This document shows, piece by piece, positions 44,651 to 55,019 of a stretch of DNA of 64,000 bases (positions are counted from its first letter, which is position 1; the number at the start of each line of letters is the position of its first letter). Below the pieces are notes generated by a model. That model saw only the letters and a program-made list of their open reading frames with translations, did not search any database and had not been told where the DNA came from. A program made the translations under genes and the position numbers. The stretch comes from Primulina eburnea (taxonomy: Eukaryota; Streptophyta; Magnoliopsida; Lamiales; Gesneriaceae): NCBI RefSeq assembly GCF_022965805.1, contig NC_133103.1, positions 48,429,693-48,493,692 on the forward strand, given 5' to 3'.

Positions 44651-45532
44651 AATTTTGAATTGAATTCCAAGATTTGTGATATTTCTTTCACACGACGATA
44701 TTGATGATCGCAGAGGAATTTTATTTTTAAAAAAGTAAAATTTGGTAAAATATTTCATGAAAAATTCCACAATTCTGAGAATGAAGGATTCCATATTTTT
44801 ATATTTTATGATCAAGTACGATAGTTGCTCCTAGGCCCTAGCAGTACTGAAAGCTGGAAATTGGGTTCCACTAATTCGATCCGCTGCAACCAAATTAATT
44901 AACTTGTTCGGCCATATTTTGTTAAAATATATATTATCATTTCGGTACTATTGTTATCCTCATTTTATTTTAAGTTTATAAATACTAACATTTTTAAAAT
45001 TTAATTTATTACACATAAAACTATAACTGGTTTATAGGGCAGGGTACTCGACCGGATCGGGTTTTTACCAAACATACAAATTTTAGAAGCCCATTGTATA
45101 CTCTGAATTGGGTTTTTACATGAAGCCTGCTATTTTAGTTCTAACATCATGGATGGAAGCAAATCGAGTCGAACCAAATAGTATTAAGTTCGAGTTCGAG
45201 TTCGAGCTCGATGTTTAATGTATATATAGGTTTGAGCTTGACTCGTTTTAAAATTATTAAGGTTATAAATAGCTTGATCTCGTTAGTAGCTCATTTATCA
45301 AGTTTAACGAGTGTGGCTCGAGCTCAACTCGTTAAATGATCTTGTTTTCGAACGCGTTAAACAAAATTATTTTTGAGCTTGTTAAATAAGATCATTTTCG
45401 AGCTCGTCAATCATTCTTAGATAAAATGCATGTCAACTAAGATATGATAATTTAAGCGGATATACTTCTTATTTTATAGCATTCCAACCACTTCTCTTAC
45501 ACTCGAGTTTCAATATAGGACATTAATATAAA
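44651..45532. other. Non-coding spacer
   Basis: No gene. A short 'gagttcgagttcgagttcgag' repeat at about 45190-45215 and GAGCTCG-rich words to 45415 look like simple-sequence drift. Confidence 0.5.
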
Positions 45533-45714
45533 GGCAAAAACTTGTGTGAGACGGTCTCACGGGTCATATTTGTGAGACGGATCTCTTATTTGGGTTATCC
45601 ATGAAAAAGTATAATTTTTTATGTTAAAAGTATTACTTTTTATTGTGAATAAGGGTATGGTTGACCCGTCTCACAGATTAAGATCCGTGAGACGGTCTCA
45701 CATGAGACTAACTC
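45533..45714 (+). mobile_element. MITE copy 3 (perfect 9-bp target duplication)
   Basis: 182 bp, starts GGCAAAAACTTGTGTGAGAC, ends ...CACATGAGACTAACTC. TAATATAAA at 45524-45532 and 45715-45723. Confidence 0.92.
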
Positions 45715-45723
45715 TAATATAAA

Positions 45724-46640
45724 TTATTATCGTACGCTCGAGACCCAACAAACTAGTCGAATTCCAAATAGCTTTGTGAACGACTTAATTCATCTACATC
45801 CCTACTATAGGGTAAGATTAAAATACCGGGCTGAAACCCAACCCGTCGACCGCCCGTTTTACCCATGAGCTAGAGTCCATGATCCCGAAATTGACTTCTA
45901 AATCATATTATATTCTTATTTAAAAAAAAAAATCAAATTGTATTATTCTGAAATCAAGACAATATTAGCAGGGATTGTTTCACCCTGCCGCCGGATCATT
46001 CCACATGAGTAATCCGGGCCCACCTCCATTTAAAAAAAAAATGGACTCGGAAAAATCCGAGTCGTTAGATCGACCCTTGCGGACACTGCCTGCAGGGGTA
46101 GGGTCGAGTTAACCTATTAGCAGATAGCAGAAAATAATAAACTTGTTCTTAGGTAAGTTCGCAGCCTGATCTCTTAGGCTGGCAGGTAGGATCTGTTGGG
46201 TGCAGATTGAAAAATAAGTAATTTATAAGAAATAAGATTGAGAAAATAGAGACTACATATAATAAAATATTTACATTAATATAATTTCATATATATGTAT
46301 AATTGTTATAACTTAAGATTCTTTATTCTTTAGTATATGTGAATTCTGATTGCAACCCCGACGCAGATTGTCATTACACGTACAGAAGTTATTCGTCTTA
46401 ATTCTCTTAATTATATTACTAATTTTGAGCACTTTTGGGGAGCATGAGGTTAAGAGATATTGTAAGATTGAATGATTCAGAAGCAGTGTATTCTTATAAA
46501 GGACGTAGCTCTCGCATTGATACCATTGAAGCGTCATAATATTTGTGAAGTCTTTTTGTATTTTGTTTATGTTCTTTTGAATAATTTGGGATTTAATCAG
46601 TGTACGTAAATATATATTGACACGAATATAAAGATTTCAC
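45724..46640. other. Non-coding spacer
   Basis: No supported gene. A GC-richer stretch at 45960-46110 ('tgcctgcaggggtagggtcgag') has no recognised identity. Confidence 0.45.
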
Positions 46641-46853
46641 ATAAAATATATAAAACCGCGACACAGTGTCTTCACTTTGGCAGCGTACAACGTTGCATGG
46701 TCCAATATTCATGTTGGTCCATACTACATTACATCCTTACACGAACAAATTAAAAGATAATTCATCCATGCAAAATTTTATTCATTATTCTTCACATACA
46801 AACGGCATTATTTGTGAATTAAACACTGCATATATATGGTTTCTTGGGCTGGC

Positions 46854-47604
46854 TTAGTTGTGAGTCTCTGCTTCAGTAAAGTCAGCATCCACAGCTTGCC
46901 CCGCGTAGCTGCAGCACCTGCAACCCCCACCATAGGAACCTCTGCCACAGCATCCATGGTGGCAGCGTCCACCGCCGCCACCGCCACGTCCACCTCCTCC
47001 ATATCCACCACGTCCACCTCGGCCGCCTCCTCCATATCCACCATGCCCGCCTCGGCCGCCGCCTCCATATCCGCCACGCCCGCCTCCTCCTCCATATCTG
47101 GCATCTCCAACTTCGGTTGCCTCGGTTCCCTCAGCTGTATTGATCAGCATAATTATTTGTAGTGCAAATTAGTTATGAATAATAGAACTATCCTTATATA
47201 AAGTTATTGAGTCAAAAATATATCTTAAACAGAAAAGTATGATAATTAATTTTTCATCTGCGGCCAAAACCATTTAAAACAAATAATATAATTATCCTGT
47301 ACGGCGAATTTATACCAATTTAGGAAACTTTAGCATATACAATGGACGTGCTTTTTTCCATTACTGTTTTAAGAGTGTCTGAACTTCATAAATCGGTAGA
47401 TCTTTTAGTCAATCGAACGAAAATCTCGACCTAAAACATAGGATTTACCAAAGAAACCCACATTACATTTCGAGTTGAACAATGCTTACTTGCGTCGACA
47501 GCGTTGGTGGTCGTCTCAGCCATCTCTCTTGCGGCCACCTCGGAGGAAATGAGGAGAACCATGGCTACAAAAAGGCCAAGAAAGACAAGTGCTTTGGAAC
47601 CCAT
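46854..47604 (-). CDS. Secreted glycine-rich protein with Cys-rich C-terminus (GRP family, PF07172-like), copy 1
   Basis: Two exons on the minus strand: 47490-47604 and 46854-47134, with GT donor 'gtaagc' and acceptor 'tacag'; 131 residues. Exon 1 encodes a signal peptide ('MGSKALVFLGLFVAMVLLIS', cleavage after 'SEVAA'). Exon 2 encodes acidic 'TEATEVGDARY', a run of GGYGGGGRGG-type repeats, then a Cys-rich end with 'HHGCCGRGSYGGGCRCC' and 'SYAGQAVDADF'. This layout is that of plant wall-associated glycine-rich proteins often induced by cold, drought or ABA; induction here is not shown. The splice junction keeps frame (phase 1). A large overlapping open frame on each strand is a codon-bias shadow. 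It looks functional. Confidence 0.9.
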
Positions 47605-47668
47605 ATTGAATTCGAATTTTGATGTATTTGTTTTGGTTTGGGATGGAATATATGGTGAATATGTCTCC

Positions 47669-47677
47669 TATTTATAG
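47669..47677 (-). promoter_or_regulatory. TATA box of glycine-rich protein gene 1
   Basis: CTATAAATA on the minus strand, 65 bases upstream of the ATG. The box and 60 bases around it are almost identical in copy 2. Confidence 0.8.
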
Positions 47678-47950
47678 ACATGTGAAGCACAAGATTTTTG
47701 GGTATAAATGTAAAATCCTAGATTTTATTATATGTGGCGAGTAGGCCTACAATTTGTTTGAGGCTGCCTTAAATGCGTATGAACACAAAATGTGCATATT
47801 ATCTTTCATTATTTATATTGTTGGATAAGTTTGGAATTAAGCCAATGAGCAAATCTTTGATTGATTCTTCATGATTTACCAAGTTCATACAAATGTAATA
47901 ATTTAGGTTTTGTAATGTTCTTATGCGCATGTAATGTATATTTTTAATTA

Positions 47951-48076
47951 TGTCTCTTGTGAAACGGTCTCACTAATCTTTATCTGTGAGACGGGTCAAC
48001 TCTACCGATATTAACAATAAAAAGTAATATTTTTTCATAGATGGCCAAATAAGATATCTGTCTCACAAAATACGAT
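47951..48076 (-). mobile_element. MITE copy 4, truncated
   Basis: Family words 'tgtgaaacggtctcac', 'gtgagacgggtcaac' and 'ctgtctcacaaaatacg' in order; the right terminal repeat is missing. Confidence 0.7.
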
Positions 48077-48180
48077 TATAGATTGTGGAATAAAAAATTA
48101 TGAAATTTGTCGCAAAAAAATCTGGGGATTTTTGAAATTGAAGGGAGAATATTTAATCGCCTTTGTAAATTACATTATTT

Positions 48181-48355
48181 CTTTTTTTTTTTTTTTTGAA
48201 AAGGTAACCATATATTTTCATTGATCAAGTAGGCAAAGTATCAAGTTTTACATGTACATTTTGGAACAGCGTCCACAAAATCTACACTACTTCCACTGTG
48301 CAGGGCAAAATGAGCAAGACCACGGGCTATATCCGATTTTGGTAATTTAAGTTGT
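48181..48355 (-). pseudogene. 5'-truncated LINE 3' end with poly-A
   Basis: On the minus strand 'SDIARGLAHFALHSGSSVDFV' matches the end of a LINE ORF2 RNase H-like tail, with a stop after 'CTCKT', then a short 3' UTR and a 16-base poly-A (plus-strand T run 48181-48197). Typical dead-on-arrival LINE insertion. It is too short to assign to a family; it does not match the LINE at 822-14874 closely. Confidence 0.7.
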
Positions 48356-48741
48356 CGAATTTCAATCTTAGTCTGTAATCTTTGTGTTTTTTTTTTATTT
48401 TGCAATTTTAATGAGTTTCACGACGTTTCGTTGATGTAGCCTCTGCGGGATCCTTCACTGATTTCGCTAGAATTTCAATGTTGTCGTTATGTTTATCGAT
48501 AATCTGCATATGAGTTTGATATAGAATTGACAAAGCAACGAATCGAGAAGGATGAATCACAATCAACAAGAGCACCAAATGATGCAAGGGCTTCTTCAAG
48601 TGAGTCCAAACTCCAGAACTTAGGGAAGAAGATGATAGATTAGAGAGACAAAAGAAAAGTTCATTTATTATGGTAGATGGTCACGTATGTGATGTCATGT
48701 TAGCACTCATATGAAGAAATGAATAAAAATTAAATATCATA
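48356..48741. other. Non-coding spacer
   Basis: A 63-codon minus-strand frame (48408-48599) starts at an arbitrary ATG and shows no recognised motif; no gene called. Confidence 0.4.
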
Positions 48742-48750
48742 ATACTAAAA

Positions 48751-48932
48751 GGCAAAAACTTGTGTGAGACAGTCTTACGGGTCGTATTTGTAAGACGGAT
48801 CTCTTATTTGGGTCACCCATAAAAAAATATTACTTTTTATGATAAGAGCATTACTTTTTATTGTGAATATGGGTATGGTTGACTCGTTTCACAGATTATG
48901 ATCCGTGAGACGGTCTCACATGAGACTCACTC
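48751..48932 (+). mobile_element. MITE copy 5 (perfect 9-bp target duplication)
   Basis: 182 bp, GGCAAAAACTTGTGTGAGAC ... CATGAGACTCACTC; ATACTAAAA at 48742-48750 and 48933-48941. Confidence 0.92.
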
Positions 48933-48963
48933 ATACTAAAATTGAAATTAGACAATACGACCA

Positions 48964-49119
48964 AAATCTTTATTCATGAAACATGTCAACTCTGCTGATA
49001 TTTACAATAAAAAGTAATACTTTTAATATAAAAAATAATATTTTTTCATGGATGACCCAAATAGATGATCCGTTTAATAAAATTGACTCATGTGACCGTC
49101 TCACAAGAGTTTTTGTGTA
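48964..49119 (-). mobile_element. MITE copy 6, truncated, beside copy 5
   Basis: Lacks the first terminal repeat; keeps 'acaataaaaagtaatac', 'catggatgacccaaata' and the end 'gaccgtctcacaagagttttt'. Only about 22 bases separate it from the target duplication of copy 5, so the two form a head-to-head pair. Confidence 0.7.
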
Positions 49120-49425
49120 CATAAATCACCCTTTAACCACCAAACTTAATATTACATAATTTTTTTTTAATCTCATCTTATCTTATCTTCAACCATTTCA
49201 ATTTCAAAAATCGATATATTTTGTTTTAAAATTAAAAATTTATTTCATTAAATTTTTTTTTATACGAAACACACTCATCGCATTTGTTACTAGTTACTAA
49301 AAATTATTGGTTGTGTGCTCTCGCCGCGATCATGACGTGATTGCACAACCATTCGTTGTTCAACACATATAGTGTAATCTTTGTCAACTCACTCTCAAAG
49401 CCGCTTCAACTAGTTTATATTTTGT

Positions 49426-49464
<39 letters not shown>

Positions 49465-49672
49465 TAGCAATTGATTATATATTATATATATTTTCTGGAG
49501 AAGATAGATATATCTTATATAAAAATAAAATATAAATTTTATTCGAACATTTGTTAATTATTAATTAATTAATACATATCTTTACGAAATTAAGATACAA
49601 CATCAACATAACAAGTACAAAAAAGTTCCCCATTTCAAATTTATTTATTTGCCTAAAAATAAGGTATAATTA
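49120..49672. other. Non-coding spacer with (TA)n
   Basis: Contains (TA)n at 49430-49456. No gene. Confidence 0.5.
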
Positions 49673-49681
49673 ATTTTTAAA

Positions 49682-49864
49682 GAGTAATTCTCTTGTAAAA
49701 CAGTATCACGAATCTTTACATGTGAGACGGGTCAACCCTGTCGATATTCACAATAAAAAATAATATTTTTAACATAAAAAATAATATTTTTTCATGGATG
49801 ACACAAATAAGAGATCTGTCTCACAAAATACGACCCGTAAGACAGTCTCGCACAAATTTTTGCC
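49682..49864 (-). mobile_element. MITE copy 7
   Basis: 183 bp in the opposite orientation to copies 1, 3 and 5: starts GAGTAATTCTCTTGTAAAAC and ends ...AATTTTTGCC. The flanks ATTTTTAAA (49673-49681) and TTTCTTAAA (49865-49873) agree at seven of nine bases. Confidence 0.82.
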
Positions 49865-49873
49865 TTTCTTAAA

Positions 49874-50279
49874 TTAGCTCCTTTCCCCCCACTTAATTAT
49901 TTAATCTATGTTTAGTTAATTATATTAATAAATATTTATTTATTGTTTCAAAATAAAAATATGTTTTAAAGAATATAAGTTGCTTGTTTGTTCATATTTA
50001 GTCCCATTTTTGCTGAAATTCTCAATTTCAGTAGAATATGTGACTAATATTCTATGTCAAGTTGAAGTCATATCAACAATATTCAAACGTGCTGTGTCAA
50101 CGTTCCAACGAAATCAAACAAACCGTGAAAAAAGATATTGCGGTGAAGACCAAATGGGAGAAAATGTTCAATTTCTATTGGAAAAAAAGTGTATATATGA
50201 CAAAATGTATGGCCTCATGCATGACGAAAGAAAGAAATTATGGCGTTTAGATCTTTCTACATCCATTTTTTTTTTATAT
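49874..50279. other. Non-coding spacer
   Basis: A 133-codon plus-strand frame (49980-50381) runs into MITE copy 8 and shows no family motif; taken as chance. Confidence 0.4.
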
Positions 50280-50288
50280 CCGTACAAA

Positions 50289-50471
50289 GACAAAAACGTG
50301 TGTAAGACAGTCTCACGGGTTGTATTTTGTGAGACATATATCTTATTTTCGTTATCCATGAAAAATTATTGCTTTTTATGATAAGAGTATTACTTTTTAT
50401 TGTGAATATCGGTAGGGTTGACCCGTCTCACAGATAAAGGTTCGTGAGACCGTCTCACAAGAGACCTACTC
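50289..50471 (+). mobile_element. MITE copy 8
   Basis: 183 bp, GACAAAAACGTGTGTAAGAC ... CAAGAGACCTACTC. Target duplication CCGTACAAA (50280-50288) against CCGAACAAA (50472-50480), eight of nine. Confidence 0.9.
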
Positions 50472-50480
50472 CCGAACAAA

Positions 50481-51638
50481 TCTATATAAATATAATTTTG
50501 GCGGAGACAACAAATCCACGAAATTAAAACATTGGGACCAAATATTGAACCACCATTGAAATTATTGTCCCATATTTCACGTGAGATAATTTCAAACGTT
50601 GAATACAGAAATAAAAAAATACATCTTATCCATGTTAGGGTCGAACATTTTTTAATCTATATTATCTTTACTACATCCATCTCTTTACAAGATTGTTTTT
50701 AATTTTTTAAAACTATTTTTGATCTGATTATTTAATCTATACTATATCTATCTCTTGTATAGTATTAGCGACTTTTCGCACACGTTGTATTTATATATGT
50801 GATATTTTTTTGTTAATTTTATTTAATTTAACAATTTTTTGTATTAAGAATGATATAAGCATTTCAAAATTCAGAAGTTTGAAAAGATTTAAAAAATATT
50901 TTAGTAGTTTTAAAAATTTTAGAAAGTGGATATCATATTGATAAGAGAATACACACATATACTAAAATAAATTTTTATGATATTTTTTATTAAAAGAAAA
51001 TAAAGTGATTTTATAAAATGGAGGAGTATTGTTGGTATTAAAAAAAATTCACAGTAACATTAAATTTAGTTACTTAGGTGCATGAAACTTAGTAATATAG
51101 TATAAATATAATATAGATAGTATCGATGTTTTCATAAACGGTCCGGTGATCTAACCGATTTAACTAAAAAAATGGTTCAACCGATTTAATTAGTTTAACT
51201 GGACGGTTGAATCAGAATACTGTTTCATCATATAAATATCAATATTAATAAACTGAATAATATTTTTAATTTAAAACATAAAATATGTATATAAATAGAC
51301 AAAAAAATACTTATTTACCAAAGTTCACACACTAAATAACTATGTACATATATTCAAAATACTAATTATAATTATATATATTTTTAAAACAAAAGTTATA
51401 GATTAAATAAACTCTAATAATACTAAAATAATATTTTTAACAAAGTCTAAAATCCAAATAATCATGTATATATAAAACTAAATATTAAATTTAAGATTTT
51501 AAAAATAGAAATTTAAATTTTCAACAAAAAATCGAAAACCGGTCTGACCTGTCAAAAGATTTGTAGACGATGTCCAGGCCGGACGTCTAATCGGTTCTCG
51601 ATCGAACTGATTGATCTGATTTTGAAAACAGTGAATAA
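50481..51638. other. Non-coding spacer
   Basis: Very AT-rich; no gene or boundary found in about 1.1 kb. Confidence 0.5.
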
Positions 51639-51647
51639 TATAGATAA

Positions 51648-52847
51648 AAGTAGGTCTCTTGTGAGACGGTCTATTGAGGATCGATGTAGAGTTTAGAGGG
51701 GGATGAATAAACTATTTTCCTTTGATGATAGCTTTTGCAAAGACTGGTAGAATCCTGTTAGAGATTGTAGATGTTATTGTTCGAGTGTAAGTCCAACAGA
51801 TCACAAATGTAAGTGCGGAAACGATCTGATGGAGTATGATGAAAATATTAGTAACAGCAGACAATAAAACAGTAGTTGTTTCTGGAAGTTCGAAGATAAA
51901 ATCTTCTACGTCTCTTCTTCTTCTGTTTCCAGAAGATATCACTAAAAGACTTTGGATTTTACAGTACAACACTTGTACACACTCATTTCAGCAAGGCTTA
52001 TCTTTTGCCTACTAAAACCCTTAGTAACTAAACACAAAATTATTCAGTATAATGAAGTTCTGGAAAAGACTTTTTTCTAGTTTACAAACTCTTCTCGAAA
52101 TATAGTAAAGTATTTTTCTTGAAGAGATGAAGAAGCATCATTACAAAATGATCTCTAAAGACCAGATGTATAATATGAAGCGTGTACTGCTTTTCTGCAA
52201 TTCTGAGCTTAGAAGGGTGATTAATTCGTGGTTGCTCAAAGTAACGTTGGATAGATAAAAATGATCAGCGATGTTCTCTAAGTGGTTTTGATCCAAATAT
52301 ATATATAACTTGAATCAAACGTCTATAATAAAAAACGGCTCTTTTGATTTCTGAAAGAAACAACTAATTATTCCTTAAATGGATCCTGCAAAAAGCTTTC
52401 AACACAATCAGTCTTGTTACTTACTAAAATGGGTAAAACGAATTAAATGACTTAATACAACATTTAATGGTGCAATAAATACTTGTACTCAATAAAGTAA
52501 CAGTAACTTTTAAGACTAGTTCCGTTAGCGTAGAAGACGTCAAGTTATTCTAATTCCAGACTAGGTTCTGCTTCTGGTTATCTAAGTTCTGAAAACTTAG
52601 TCCTGCTTTTATATTTTCTACTGATTTTAACTAACAACCTGCTGATTTTGATTCGTATCGCCACAATTAATTTAGGTCTAACACGGTCTCACGTATCCTT
52701 ATCTGTGAGACGGGTCAACCCTACCGATATTCACAATAAAAAGTAATATTCTTAGTATAAAAAGTAATACTTTTTCATGGATGACCCAAATAAAAGATCT
52801 GTCTCATAAAATACGACCCGTGAGATCGTCTCACATAAGTTTTTGCC
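51648..52847 (-). mobile_element. MITE copy 9, split by a solo LTR
   Basis: The first 24 bases are at 51648-51671 (AAGTAGGTCTCTTGTGAGACGG type end), the rest at 52689-52847; joined length is 183 bp. The 9-bp flanks TATAGATAA (51639-51647) and TATAGGTAA (52848-52856) agree at eight of nine. The copia solo LTR sits inside the terminal repeat. Confidence 0.9.
51672..52683 (-). mobile_element. Solo LTR of the copia family found at 60021
   Basis: 1012 bp; in sense (minus) orientation it starts TGTTAGACCTAAATTAATTG and ends ...GATCCTCAATA. It aligns along its length with the 1011-bp 5' LTR at 60021-61031. Perfect 5-bp target duplication CGGTC at 51667-51671 and 52684-52688. No internal region remains: the product of LTR-LTR recombination. 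Confidence 0.92.
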
Positions 52848-52856
52848 TATAGGTAA

Positions 52857-53777
52857 AACATTAAACCTTTAGAGTAACTATTTTTGGAGTGTTGTAAACA
52901 ATTTAAATACAAAAATACCCTTATCGAACTAAAAAAATGATCAATTTTTTATTCAATAAAAATATAACAAAACTATTTTAGTAAATTTGCGACTTATAGA
53001 ACAAACGTATCTTACCTACTTTAAGAAAATATATAAATATATATTAATTTTTTAAGGACCATATAAAAATTATAATTTTGAAAATAACAAAAAAATGTTA
53101 TTTTTAGATAATTATTCCACTAAAAGTTTGAAGGAGACTGATATGGTCGTCTAAAAATATATATATTCTTCTTCGTTGAACATTTCAACGTTGTGAACAC
53201 TAAATATATATTATATAGTATTCTTGACACATACACATGCAAATACAATAATTTTTTTGTGCATAAATTTCGGTGTTATATTCAAATTTAAAACAATATA
53301 AAATTTACGGTTTTGTTTTTTTATAATAATTTTTAGACGTGAAAGATGATATGATTGTTGAACTCGGATAAGATTGAGAAGATTTCGCTTGTTGATGAAC
53401 TTGGGATAATAGACCATTTCTTCAATATCAAAAATATATTTTATGTTTGTACTATCATAATGTTTTTTTTCCTCCAATTTTTGTCTAACCACATATTTAA
53501 TATTTAGATTTCATTTCAAAGACTTATATGTAATTTCAATATTTATTTGCCACATTTTTTCTCAACTAGCTCCATCATTTTAGATACAACAAAGATTAAC
53601 TTAATCAAGTATATAAAAATGTATTATATAAAAAATATAAATAAATCAATTATTTGAAAAAATAAAAATATATCAATCATAAAAAAAACATAATATTTAT
53701 ATATGAATGCTAAGATTAAAAGAAGTACGAGACATTTACTTGTGTTTGTAATATCAATTGAATTTTACAAACATTTC
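52857..53777. other. Non-coding spacer
   Basis: AT-rich. The minus-strand frame 53211-53492 (93 codons) has no recognised motif; no gene called. Confidence 0.45.
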
Positions 53778-53782
53778 CCTAC

Positions 53783-54132
53783 ATTTGAGTTAAGAGTGCA
53801 TGAATGAGAGTGATACTGAGATGAGTAATTTTATGGGAAGTTCTCGTGCATCAAGCTGCTAACGTTGCACGGTTTGATCTGGTTGACTATGTGGACCGTA
53901 AAAGAGTGACGTCAGATCTTAACGGATAATATTATCTATGATGTGAACATGACCGACGATAGGAAAATAGTAAAACTGATATATAAGGATATAAGACAAC
54001 ACCAGCAGATAAACCCGACTCATTTGCACCCAAGTATGTTTATGCTGCTCTGTTATAAGCAGAATGAAATAAAGTTGCGCCCTGAATAACAACTACAACT
54101 TTTGTCCTAGTGGTAAGCATTTGATCTTAACA
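53783..54132 (+). repeat. LTR1 of the Cassandra-like TRIM
   Basis: Starts ATTTGAGTTAAGAGTGC (two bases changed from the TGTTGAG of LTR2) and ends ...GATCTTAACA. The 5S-like part is at about 53787-53860, more decayed than in LTR2. Confidence 0.78.
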
Positions 54133-54146
54133 ATTCGTATCTGAGC
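54133..54146 (+). other. Primer-binding site of the TRIM, two mismatches
   Basis: ATTCGTATCTGAGC against the tRNA-Met complement ATTGGTATCAGAGC. Confidence 0.7.
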
Positions 54147-54205
54147 AAGATCATGAGTTCAAATCTCCCAATAAACATATTTCTATACTTCTTGGCGGGG
54201 AAGAA

Positions 54206-54584
54206 TGTTGAGTTAAGCCTACATAAATGAGAGTAGTACTAGGATGAATGACCTCCCAGGAAGTTATCTTGCGTCAAACAGCTGAGGTTGCACCGCTTGA
54301 TCTGGTTGACTATGTGGATCGTAAAAGAGTGACACACGATCACGGGTAATATTGTCTCTGATGGGGACATGGTCGACGGTAAAGAAATAGTAAAACTAAT
54401 ATATAATATATATGAGACAAAAACAACAGATAAACACACCATTTCTCTGATCATGGGCCTAACAACCTCACATTCGCACTCAAGTAGGTGTACTATGTGT
54501 TGCTACAAATATATATAAATAAATAAAGTTACGTCTTGACTAACAGTTACAACTTTTAACTTAATGATAAGCGCTTAATCTACA
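54206..54584 (+). repeat. LTR2 of the Cassandra-like TRIM
   Basis: Starts TGTTGAGTTAAGCCTAC after the purine-rich 'ggcggggaaga', ends ...CTTAATCTACA. Carries the better-kept 5S-like stretch (54210-54295). Confidence 0.8.
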
Positions 54585-54589
54585 CTTAC

Positions 54590-55019
54590 AAATTTTAAAA
54601 TTATTCTTTCTCATTCAATAAAATACAAATAAAACACGTTTATGTTATGTTTGAATTCGTAGATTACAACGCAAGACATGTCTCTCTACATGGCCTTATT
54701 TTTTTTTTCCTTTACTTAGTTGTCGAGTCCAAATCTATCGATATATATCGTTTTATGCTAATAAATATCGTATATATTTTTTAAAAAATTTAACTTTATT
54801 GTTTAAAAATAACTTAGTTTTTTTTCCTGTTTATGCTGCGGCATTATATCTATACTTCTTCAAACTATTCGACTTGAATCGTGAAATTTTGTGAAACATG
54901 TTTCATATTCGACTTGAATCGTGAAAAAAAAATTATTTTTTTTACTCCTGAAATAACTGGGTCAGCCCTCTGAAGACTATATAACAATGAAACTGTTTCA
55001 CATAAAACTTACTAAAAAT
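54590..55019. other. Non-coding spacer
   Basis: No gene. The local word 'attcgacttgaatcgtgaa' occurs twice (54867 and 54908). Confidence 0.45.

Larger units (their letters stand above)
46655..47780. repeat. Glycine-rich protein gene duplication block, copy 1
   Basis: Matches 57025-58190 outside as well as inside the coding parts: 3' flank words such as 'ttcattattcttcacata' (46781 and 57147) and the promoter stretch 'tatggtgaatatgtctcc' (47651 and 58038) are shared. The introns have diverged more. Confidence 0.8.
53783..54584 (+). mobile_element. Cassandra-like TRIM with 5S rRNA-like LTRs
   Basis: 802 bp: LTR1 53783-54132, PBS 54133-54146, polypurine tract about 54193-54205, LTR2 54206-54584. 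Each LTR opens with a segment resembling the promoter half of plant 5S rRNA ('GAGAGTAGTACTAGGATG' at 54229 and 'TGACCTCCCAGGAAGT' at 54248 in LTR2). The 5-bp flanks CCTAC (53778-53782) and CTTAC (54585-54589) agree at four of five. The 73-bp interior has no coding capacity. Cassandra elements are short non-autonomous LTR retrotransposons known for such 5S-derived, Pol III-type LTRs. Confidence 0.82.

Noticed and set aside
46836..47162. Plus-strand 108-codon frame rich in Ala/Thr/Ser
   Set aside because: Antisense shadow of the glycine-rich exon; the minus strand has signal peptide, splice sites and the Cys pattern.
49980..50381. 133-codon plus-strand frame
   Set aside because: Extends into a MITE, has no recognised motif and a composition typical of chance AT-rich frames.
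54107..54170. tRNA-like A and B boxes suggesting a SINE
   Set aside because: The better reading is a Cassandra-like TRIM: the 'A box' is the LTR1 end and the 'B box' lies beside its primer-binding site.
53783..54300. Possible 5S rRNA genes
   Set aside because: Only the interior promoter half resembles 5S, with many changes, and the copies are parts of LTRs flanked by a target duplication.
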